Shown piece by piece: positions 1 through 5,117 of a stretch of 5,506 nt of DNA. The notes beneath the pieces are model-generated. The model was not told where the DNA came from and searched no databases. It was given only the letters and a program-made list of their open reading frames with translations. The position numbers were made by a program, and so were the translations under genes. This DNA is from an uncultured Caulobacteraceae bacterium (GTDB taxonomy: Bacteria > Pseudomonadota > Alphaproteobacteria > Caulobacterales > Caulobacteraceae). The first letter of the stretch is position 1, and each line of letters begins with the position of its first letter. The DNA lies in the NCBI GenBank assembly GCA_946482375.1, contig CAMLRH010000188.1:1-5506 (forward strand), read 5' to 3'.

Positions 1-668
1 TGGCCCCGGAACGCTGGTCGCGAATCCGGGTCGTGCTGGAGCGAGCCTTCGAGCCCTTCCGTCGTGTGGAACGCACCGGCGTGGGCGTCCCGGGCGCGGG
101 TCTTGGGCTTTCGCTGGCCCGTCGGCTGGCGATCCTGATGGGCGGCGAGCTGACCGGCCAGAGCGCCATCGGCGTGGGCAGCTGCTTCACCCTGCTCATG
201 CCCTACGACGCCGCCACGGTGCTGGAGCCGACCGAAACGGCTCTGGAAGAGATTGAAAGCGGCCGGCACCTGAAGGTGCTGATCGCCGAGGACGACGCCC
301 TCAACGCCGCCATGCTGCGGGCGATCCTGGAGCAACTGGGCCACCAGGTGGTCCACGCCCAGAACGGACGCCGCGCGCTCGACCTCGCCAGCACCATCGA
401 CTTCGACCTCGTCATGCTCGACGGCCGCATGCCGGTGATGAGCGGCGCCGCCACCGCCGAGGCGCTGCGCAAGCTGGACGGCCCGATGGCGCGCGTGCCG
501 ATCATCGCCGTCACCGGCGGCGACGCCGAGGAGGCGCAGGAGTGCCTCGACGCCGGCGCCGACGCCGTGCTGCGCAAGCCCGTGACCGTGGCCGCCGTCG
601 CGCGCGCTGTCGTCGACGCCAGCACCACCGCAAAGCCAAGCAAGACCAGCCGCAAGGCCGTCGCTTAA
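1..668 (+). CDS. Hybrid sensor histidine kinase / response regulator, 3' part (5' end outside window)
   Basis: The frame is open from base 3 to the TAA at 666-668 and has no start in view, so this is the C-terminal part of a longer protein. The first Met codon is at 33, but it lies inside a domain and is not taken as the start. Numbering from that Met, residues 1-58 are the end of a HATPase_c domain: the FEPF motif, the G2 box GAGLGL (21-26) and the closing strand GSCFTLLMPY. A linker of about 20 residues leads to a receiver domain (about 80-195). It has acidic residues E86/D87, phospho-acceptor D130 in VMLDGRMP, T161 and K182, so all key residues are present. The tail is basic (KPSKTSRK). 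The family autophosphorylates on a histidine (outside this window) and passes phosphate to its own receiver Asp or onward. The input signal cannot be told from here. The next gene is 62 bases downstream on the same strand. Confidence 0.9.
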   Translation, partial: APERWSRIRVVLERAFEPFRRVERTGVGVPGAGLGLSLARRLAILMGGELTGQSAIGVGSCFTLLMPYDAATVLEPTETALEEIESGRHLKVLIAEDDALNAAMLRAILEQLGHQVVHAQNGRRALDLASTIDFDLVMLDGRMPVMSGAATAEALRKLDGPMARVPIIAVTGGDAEEAQECLDAGADAVLRKPVTVAAVARAVVDASTTAKPSKTSRKAVA

Positions 669-705
669 GGCTTCCCTCCGCCGAGCAGCCCCGCCACTAT
701 GGCTT

Positions 706-721
706 CCAAACAGATGTTTGG
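706..721. promoter_or_regulatory. 16-bp palindrome, PsrA/TetR-type operator candidate
   Basis: CCAAACAGATGTTTGG is a perfect inverted repeat with 7-bp arms around GA. It is AT-richer than its surroundings and ends inside the Shine-Dalgarno region of the CoA-transferase gene. The core CAAAC-N4-GTTTG fits the published PsrA consensus (G/C)AAAC-N4-GTTT(G/C); PsrA is a TetR-family repressor that responds to long-chain fatty acids in gammaproteobacteria. A repressor bound here would block the start of the CoA-transferase gene. As RNA it could instead form a 6-bp stem with an AGAT loop next to the ribosome site. The palindrome is seen directly; the regulator is inferred. Confidence 0.5.
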
Positions 722-733
722 GAGACGGGCGTG
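720..733 (+). promoter_or_regulatory. Ribosome binding site and GTG start of the CoA-transferase
   Basis: GGGAGA at 720-725 lies five bases before GTG at 731-733. This decides the start. The same frame is open much further upstream, to an ATG at 542, but that stretch is the antisense-free shadow of the histidine kinase gene and encodes low-complexity arginine-rich sequence. From the GTG the protein begins MLEGLKVVEL, the normal N-terminus of this family. Confidence 0.75.
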
Positions 734-1900
734 CTCGAAGGGCTCAAGGTCGTTGAACTGGCCACTTACATCGCCGCCCCGGGCGCGGGCGGCATCATGG
801 CCGACTGGGGCGCCGAGGTTATCAAGATCGAGCCGCCGCGCGGCGACCCGATGCGCCAGTTCTTCGACACTCTGGGCGCCGAGCAGGACTCCAACCCCGT
901 CTTCGAACTCGACAACCGCGGCAAGCGCGGCGTGGTGCTGGACATCGCCAAGCCCGAGGCCCGCGAGGCGGCGATCCGGCTGGTGCGCGAGGCCGACGTC
1001 TTCCTGACCAACGTGCGTCCGCAGGCGCTGAAACGCGCCGGCATGGACTGGGAGACGCTGCGCCAGGAGAACCCGCGCCTGATCTACTGCAGCCTGACGG
1101 GCTATGGCCTGCAGGGACCCGACGCCGACAAGCCGGGCATGGATGTCGCTTCCTTCTGGTCACGCTCGGGGGTGGGCGCGATCACGGCGCCCAAGGGCGT
1201 CGACCCCTTTCCCATCCGCACCGGCATGGGCGACCACGTCTGCTCGCTGGCGACGGTGTCGGCGATCCTGGCCGCGGTGGTCGAGCGGCAACGCACGGGC
1301 GAGGGTCGGCTGGTCGAGACCTCGCTGATGCGGGCGGGCGTCTACGCCATCGGCTCGGACATGGCGATCCAGCTACGCCTCGGAAAACTGGCCTCCACCC
1401 GCCCACGGGAACAGGCGGTGCAGCCGCTGGCCAACTTCTTCCAGACGGCGGACGGACGCTGGGTCAACCTCGTCGTGCGCCAGGGCGGCCACGACTGGCC
1501 CGGCATCGCGGCGGCGGCGGGCAAGCCCGAACTGGTCGACGACCCTCGGTTCGCGTCTTCGCGGTCGCGGCGTGAGAACGGCCCGGCGCTGGTGGCCGAA
1601 CTGGACGCATGCTTCGCCGTCCTGCCCTACGCCGAAGTGGCCTCGCGGCTGGATGCGGCCGACATCACCTGGGCGCCCTATCAGACCCCGCGCGAGCTGG
1701 TGGAGGACCCGCAGGCGCACGCCGCGGGCTGCTTCGTCGAGTCCGCCGACGGCAAGGGCCTCATGCCCGGCGGACCGGCCCGTTTCCCCGGCGCCGACGA
1801 CGGGCCGAAAGGCCCCGCGCCTCATCTCGGCGAGCACACGCAGGAAGTGCTGGCGGAGCTGGGCTACAGCGCCGCGGAAATTGCGGCGATAACGGCCTGA
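731..1900 (+). CDS. CoA-transferase family III (CaiB/BaiF) protein
   Basis: This 389-residue protein is a usual length for class III CoA-transferases, cytosolic enzymes that move CoA between carboxylic acids through an aspartyl-CoA thioester. The N-terminal Rossmann-type part reads LKVVELATYIAAPGAGGIMADWGAEVIKIE (5-34, shown here as a range with key motif GADWGAEVIK-like at 24-32). N94/R96 lie where the family has its N-x-R-x-G motif, and SLTGYG is at 121-126. D168 in TGMGDHV fits the catalytic Asp, which is residue 169 in formyl-CoA transferase. The racemase relatives (AMACR) have a catalytic His in a GHD motif; here it is GMD (136-138), which favours a transferase. The substrate cannot be read from sequence. 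No partner enzyme gene is adjacent: the kinase lies 62 bases upstream and tonB 80 bases downstream. The palindrome at 706-721 probably controls it. Start choice: GTG with a good Shine-Dalgarno site. Confidence 0.9.
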   Translation: MLEGLKVVELATYIAAPGAGGIMADWGAEVIKIEPPRGDPMRQFFDTLGAEQDSNPVFELDNRGKRGVVLDIAKPEAREAAIRLVREADVFLTNVRPQALKRAGMDWETLRQENPRLIYCSLTGYGLQGPDADKPGMDVASFWSRSGVGAITAPKGVDPFPIRTGMGDHVCSLATVSAILAAVVERQRTGEGRLVETSLMRAGVYAIGSDMAIQLRLGKLASTRPREQAVQPLANFFQTADGRWVNLVVRQGGHDWPGIAAAAGKPELVDDPRFASSRSRRENGPALVAELDACFAVLPYAEVASRLDAADITWAPYQTPRELVEDPQAHAAGCFVESADGKGLMPGGPARFPGADDGPKGPAPHLGEHTQEVLAELGYSAAEIAAITA

Positions 1901-1945
1901 AATCCGTCCAAGCTTGGCCACAAACCGGGCGGAGCCTCGGCAGGG

Positions 1946-1958
1946 TGACGTAACGTCA
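1946..1958. promoter_or_regulatory. 13-bp palindrome upstream of tonB, operator candidate
   Basis: TGACGTAACGTCA is a perfect inverted repeat (TGACGT-A-ACGTCA). It ends 22 bases before the tonB start codon and 10 bases before its Shine-Dalgarno site, in the only gap in front of this gene. It does not extend beyond 13 bp. Position and symmetry suggest a dimeric repressor site near the transcription start. It does not look like a Fur box, so iron control is not supported. The binding protein is unknown. Confidence 0.4.
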
Positions 1959-1980
1959 ATCCGAGCCCGAGGAGGCCGCC

Positions 1981-2700
1981 ATGATCGCCACGCGTAGCTT
2001 GCCCCTGCCCTTCGCCGCCGACGAGCGCGGCGGCGCCCGCTTCAGCCGGGGCCAGACGGCAGCCATAGGCTTCTCGCTGGCGGTGCATGCGGCCCTGATC
2101 GGCTACCTCGCCTACCAGAAGTGGACGCCGGTGATCGAAAAGCAGGACGTCACGCCGGCCATCGTCATCGACAACTGGATCGACCCGCCCAAGCCGAAGC
2201 CCGCCCCGGCCGCGCCCCAGTCGCCGGTGAAAATTCATCAGCCGGTCCCCCAGCCCTTCCAGCCCATCGACACCCTGCCCACACGGATCATTCCGGGCGA
2301 CGAGGACATCACGAACACCCTGCCGCAATCGGTCACCCTGTCGGGAACCGGTGACGACGAGGGCGTGGGCGTGAGTGTGGGGACGGCGCAAACTCCGGTT
2401 CCGGTCATAGGCAGGCCAGACTGGATCAAGAAGCCTGGACCGAAGGAATTCGCCCGGCACTACCCTGAGCGGGCGATCCGCAGGGGTGTCTCGGGGGCGG
2501 CGACGCTCGACTGCCGCGTCGCGGCCAACGGCACGGTCAACAGCTGCCGCGTCGTCGACGAGAACCCCGTGAACTACGACTTCGGCTCGGCGGCGATCAA
2601 ACTCTCGAAGTACTTCGTCATGCGCCCGCGCACCGAGGACGGCCGGCCCGTCGATGGCGCGGCGGTGCGCATCCCGATCCGGTTTGAGCTGGGCGAGTAA
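1981..2700 (+). CDS. TonB-family energy transducer
   Basis: This 239-residue inner-membrane protein spans the periplasm and passes proton-motive energy from ExbB/ExbD to TonB-dependent outer-membrane receptors. A cytosolic N-tail of about 25 residues precedes one membrane segment (about 26-46). That segment has S32 and H36 in the SxxxH spacing known from E. coli TonB (S16/H20), a residue pair important for coupling to ExbB. A proline-rich periplasmic stretch follows (69-105, with [11 protein letters not shown]), then a glycine/acidic linker. The TonB C-terminal domain occupies about 155-237, from [21 protein letters not shown] to IPIRFELG. C178 and C189 within it could form a disulfide. GAGGAGG at 1969-1975 is a strong ribosome site five bases before the ATG. 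No exbB, exbD or receptor gene is in view, so the transported substrate is unknown. The gene converges on the acyl-CoA dehydrogenase. Confidence 0.9.
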   Translation: MIATRSLPLPFAADERGGARFSRGQTAAIGFSLAVHAALIGYLAYQKWTPVIEKQDVTPAIVIDNWIDPPKPKPAPAAPQSPVKIHQPVPQPFQPIDTLPTRIIPGDEDITNTLPQSVTLSGTGDDEGVGVSVGTAQTPVPVIGRPDWIKKPGPKEFARHYPERAIRRGVSGAATLDCRVAANGTVNSCRVVDENPVNYDFGSAAIKLSKYFVMRPRTEDGRPVDGAAVRIPIRFELGE

Positions 2701-2701
2701 G

Positions 2702-2726
2702 CCCTCCTCCCTCGAGGGGAGGAGGG
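2702..2726 (+). terminator. Hairpin just after tonB, possible terminator
   Basis: CCCTCCTCCC (2702-2711) pairs perfectly with GGGAGGAGGG (2717-2726) across a five-base loop. It begins one base after the tonB stop codon. Only two T residues follow, so it lacks the U-tract of a classic intrinsic terminator. It may act as a 3'-end stabiliser or a weak terminator. Confidence 0.4.
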
Positions 2727-2756
2727 TTGGGTGGAGGGTGTGGCCGCTGAGTTGAG
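2702..2756 (+). repeat. Palindromic GC-rich intergenic repeat, copy A
   Basis: This copy starts with a perfect hairpin (10-bp arms around TCGAG), followed by a purine-rich tail ending in GAGTTGAG (2749-2756). Copy B at 2796-2851 is the same element in reverse: hairpin with CTCGAG centre, similar G-rich tail, and the exact complement CTCAACTC at 2796-2803. The pair resembles REP/BIME-type dispersed bacterial repeats. No open frame of note crosses it in a credible reading. Confidence 0.65.
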
Positions 2757-2795
2757 CGATAGCGCTGGTGGGCTCGGAGCCTCTCGCACTCACCC

Positions 2796-2851
2796 CTCAA
2801 CTCTCTGCCCTCACCCCCATCCCCGCCCCTTCCCCCCTCGAGGGGGAAGGG
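2796..2851 (-). repeat. Palindromic GC-rich intergenic repeat, copy B (inverted relative to A)
   Basis: Read on the minus strand, this aligns along its length with copy A: a hairpin with CTCGAG at the centre, a G-run tail with spaced T residues, then GAGTTGAG. The arms differ by a few substitutions and about two extra G. Together the two copies make one large imperfect inverted repeat with a 39-bp spacer (2757-2795), filling the gap between two converging genes. Confidence 0.65.
2827..2851 (-). terminator. Hairpin just after the acyl-CoA dehydrogenase, possible terminator
   Basis: CCCTTCCCCC (2827-2836) pairs perfectly with GGGGGAAGGG (2842-2851) across a five-base loop. It starts three bases past the stop codon of the minus-strand gene. 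No U-tract follows on that strand. Its placement mirrors the hairpin behind tonB, so the two may serve as paired 3' ends for convergent transcripts. Confidence 0.4.
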
Positions 2852-2854
2852 AGA

Positions 2855-4024
2855 TCAATAACTTTTCGGCAGGCCGAGGACGCGTTCGGCGATGAAGTTG
2901 AGGATCATCTCGCGGCTGACCGGCGCGATGCGGGCGATCATGGCTTCGCGGAAGTAGCGTTCGACATCGTATTCCTTCGCGTAGCCCATGCCGCCGTGGG
3001 CCAGCACCGAGGCTTCACAGGCCCGGAAGCCCGCTTCGGCCCCGAGGTACTTGGCGGCGTTGGCCTCGGCCCCGCATTCGCGGCCGGCGTCGTATAGCGC
3101 GGCGGCCTTGAAGCCCATCAGGTTGGCCGCTTCGAGCTCGGCCCAGGCCTTGGCGAGCGGATGCTGCACGCCCTGGTTCTGGCCGATGGGGCGGCCGAAG
3201 ACGACGCGCTCGTTGGCGTAGGTCGCGGCCTTCGCCAGCGCGGCGCGGCCCAGGCCCACCGCCTCGACGCAGAACAGGGTCCGCTCGGGATTGAGGCCCG
3301 ACAGCAGGTACTGGAAGCCCTTGCCCTCTTCGCCGATCAGGTCGTCGGCCGGGACCTTCAGGTCCTCGATGAAAAGCATATTACATTCAACAGCTTTTCG
3401 GCCCATCTTCGGGATGGGCTTGGCGTCGATCGCGGCGCGGTCGAAGTCCGTATAGAACAGCGACAGGCCCTGCATCGGCTTGGCCGTCTGCTCCTTCGGC
3501 GTCGTGCGGGCGATGATCAGGATCTTGTTGGCCCGCTGGGCCATGGTGGTCCAGATCTTGCGGCCGTTGATCACGTAGCCGTTGCCGTCCTTCTCCGCCC
3601 GCGTCTCAAGGTTCGCGGTGTCGAGCCCGGAGTTCGGCTCGGTGACGGCGAAGCAAGCCTTGTCCTCGCCGGCGATGATCTTCGGCAGGTGGCGCTGCTT
3701 CTGCTCCTGGGTCCCGAACTTCAGCACTGGCATCAGGCCGAAGATGTTGAGGTGGATGGCCGACGCGCCGGAGAAGCCCGCGCCCGACTGCGCCACCGTC
3801 TGCATGACATGAGCGGCCTCGGTCAGGCCCAGCCCCGCGCCGCCGAACTCCTCGGGCATGGCCACACCCAGCCAGCCGCCCTCGGCCATGGCTCTCGCGA
3901 ATTCCTCGGGAAACTCGCCGGTCTCGTCGGTGCGCCGCCAGTATTCGTCGTCGAAGCGCGCGCAGATGCGGCCAACCGCCTCGCGGATCGCCTCCTGCTC
4001 ATCGGTCGGCCAGAAACTGCTCAT
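2855..4024 (-). CDS. Acyl-CoA dehydrogenase family protein
   Basis: This 389-residue FAD flavoenzyme should oxidise an acyl-CoA to the trans-2-enoyl-CoA and pass electrons to ETF. The length is standard. The N-terminal helical domain covers about 5-118. The middle beta domain carries the flavin signature CFAVTEPNSGLD (124-135) and IWTT (157-160). The C-terminal helical domain has the FAD-contacting RVVFGRPIGQNQGVQ (273-287) and HGGMGYAKEYDVERYFRE (343-360). The usual catalytic Glu of the short/medium-chain group (in YEGT near the C-terminus) is absent: that place reads RIAPVS (365-370). E247 in LNPERT aligns with the catalytic Glu of isovaleryl-CoA and long-chain dehydrogenases, so it is the likely base. 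Chain preference is unknown. Its ATG overlaps the stop of the upstream oxidoreductase gene (ATGA), with AGGGGA as ribosome site at 4033-4028. The two are therefore cotranscribed and probably translationally coupled. Confidence 0.93.
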   Translation of the reverse strand: MSSFWPTDEQEAIREAVGRICARFDDEYWRRTDETGEFPEEFARAMAEGGWLGVAMPEEFGGAGLGLTEAAHVMQTVAQSGAGFSGASAIHLNIFGLMPVLKFGTQEQKQRHLPKIIAGEDKACFAVTEPNSGLDTANLETRAEKDGNGYVINGRKIWTTMAQRANKILIIARTTPKEQTAKPMQGLSLFYTDFDRAAIDAKPIPKMGRKAVECNMLFIEDLKVPADDLIGEEGKGFQYLLSGLNPERTLFCVEAVGLGRAALAKAATYANERVVFGRPIGQNQGVQHPLAKAWAELEAANLMGFKAAALYDAGRECGAEANAAKYLGAEAGFRACEASVLAHGGMGYAKEYDVERYFREAMIARIAPVSREMILNFIAERVLGLPKSY

Positions 4025-5010
4025 CGGTCCCCTTTCTCGAAACGACGCGCGTCCAGTTGGCCCGCGAGGGGTCCCGGATCTTCGCCCGCGAGATACGCCG
4101 CCGTAATCTGCGCCACAAGCGGAGCCAGCAGCCAGCCGTTGCGCCGGGCGCCCACGGTGAGGAAAACCTGCTGTGACGCGCTCCAGCCGACGAGCGGCAG
4201 GCCGTCGGGCGTTCCAGCCCGCACGGCGGCCTGCGGCTTGCCGCCGACGCCCTCCAGCGCCGGCATCAGCGCCCAGGCCGCTTCCCGCAGAGACTTCACC
4301 CGGCCCTCGTCGATGACGCGGTCCGAGGCGCCCTCTTCCATGGTCGCGCCGGCCACCACGCCGCGCTTGCCCGGGCAGACGTAGATGCTCTCGCCGCGGA
4401 TCACGGGACCCTCGGTCGGGCCGCCGTCGAGGCGCAGGATGTGGCCCTTGATCGGTTTCAGGACCGAAAGCTCGGGCGCGAGGCCCGCGGCGGCTCCGGT
4501 GGCGACGACGAGCACGCCCGCGCCCTTCGCGTTCACCGGCTCGTCCGAGAAGGCGACGCCCGCCGCCTCGGCCTCGTTCTTCAGCACGGCCAACGCATCG
4601 AGCGGCTCCAGCCGCCAGTCCTCATCCGTGAAGACGCCGCTGGAGATGCCGCCGAGCGGCGACAGCTCCGCCGAGGCCGGACGCCAGGACGCACTCATGC
4701 GCTCGAGCTTTTCGGAGACGGGCTGCACGGTCTGGGCGTCGGAGACGAACACGGCGCCTTCGCGGACGATCTCGACCTGCGCGAAATCGGGCCACAGGTC
4801 GCGGGCGGTCTTCAGCAGCTCGAAGTGGTGGGCCGACAGCGGATCGAGGGCGGCCTCGAACGCCGGCGCCAGCATCCCGGCCGCCACGCCCGAGGCGTTG
4901 TCGCCAAGCGGCGCGGGGTCGCAAACGCGCACCCTGGCGCCGCGCCGGGCCAGCGTCAGCGCGACGGCCAGACCCGTCACTCCGCTGCCGGCGACGACCA
5001 CGTCTTCCAT
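4021..5010 (-). CDS. FAD-dependent oxidoreductase, ThiO/glycine oxidase-like (DAO family)
   Basis: This 329-residue protein of the D-amino-acid oxidase fold oxidises an amine or amino acid with FAD and oxygen. The dinucleotide motif GSGVTG (8-13) and D31 at the end of the second strand bind ADP. AAGMLAP (43-49) is typical of ThiO. R264 in RAGTPDGLPLVG and R290 in GARRNGWLLAP sit where B. subtilis glycine oxidase has its substrate-carboxylate arginines (302 and 329). ThiO makes iminoglycine for the thiazole of thiamine, but no thiS, thiG or thiE is nearby. The protein is also somewhat shorter than the B. subtilis enzyme, so another small amino acid or a secondary amine is possible. It is the first gene of a two-gene operon with the acyl-CoA dehydrogenase. 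The ATG at 5010 fits, because the FAD-binding strand begins at once; AGGCGG at 5017-5012 is a weak ribosome site. The promoter must lie in the divergent gap 5011-5117. Confidence 0.85.
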   Translation of the reverse strand: MEDVVVAGSGVTGLAVALTLARRGARVRVCDPAPLGDNASGVAAGMLAPAFEAALDPLSAHHFELLKTARDLWPDFAQVEIVREGAVFVSDAQTVQPVSEKLERMSASWRPASAELSPLGGISSGVFTDEDWRLEPLDALAVLKNEAEAAGVAFSDEPVNAKGAGVLVVATGAAAGLAPELSVLKPIKGHILRLDGGPTEGPVIRGESIYVCPGKRGVVAGATMEEGASDRVIDEGRVKSLREAAWALMPALEGVGGKPQAAVRAGTPDGLPLVGWSASQQVFLTVGARRNGWLLAPLVAQITAAYLAGEDPGPLAGQLDARRFEKGDR

Positions 5011-5058
5011 GGCCGCCTAACCATCCGGGCCGGGCGCTTGCGTCAAGTCCCCGACATA

Positions 5059-5083
5059 GGAACTTCGGCAAACTCAACGGGTT
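5059..5083 (+). promoter_or_regulatory. EcfG (sigma-T type) general stress response promoter
   Basis: GGAAC at 5059-5063 is followed after 17 bases by GTT at 5081-5083 (GGTT with a 16-base spacer). This matches the alphaproteobacterial EcfG/sigma-T consensus GGAAC-N16-17-(C)GTT closely. The single deviation is G instead of C before GTT. Transcription would start near 5090, leaving a leader of about 28 bases with AGGAGAG (5107-5113) before the ATG at 5118. It reads toward the hemerythrin gene, away from the ThiO-like gene. Spacing and placement are right; the assignment is by consensus only. Confidence 0.7.
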
Positions 5084-5117
5084 CTCACCGCGAGGTATTT
5101 CCCGTCAGGAGAGCGTT

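Noticed and set aside
542..730. In-frame upstream extension of the CoA-transferase to an ATG at 542
   Set aside because: It overlaps the end of the kinase gene in another frame, encodes arginine-rich low-complexity sequence, and is not part of the family. GTG at 731 has a proper ribosome site and gives the normal N-terminus.
1908..1917. CCAAGCTTGG self-complementary 10-mer after the CoA-transferase
   Set aside because: It is short, cannot form a hairpin with a usable loop, and has no T-run after it, so neither a terminator nor an operator call is justified.
1864..2793. Minus-strand frame of 309 codons opposite tonB
   Set aside because: It is a shadow of tonB. Its translation is Arg/Gly/Asp-rich without recognisable motifs, and it would run through the repeat region.
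2701..2854. Insertion sequence or transposon remnant in the convergent gap
   Set aside because: There is no transposase fragment and no target duplication; the inverted repeats are internal hairpin elements, not terminal repeats around a coding body.
3161..4384. Long plus-strand frame (407 codons) across the acyl-CoA dehydrogenase and oxidase genes
   Set aside because: It is a high-GC antisense shadow: both minus-strand genes have clear family motifs throughout, and this frame's product has none that I recognise.
5018..5046. TTGACGC on the minus strand as a -35 box for the ThiO-like gene
   Set aside because: The -35 box looks good, but the -10 at 17 bases' spacing would be TGGTTA, a poor match. 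It would also put the transcript start almost on the ATG. Possible but not supported.
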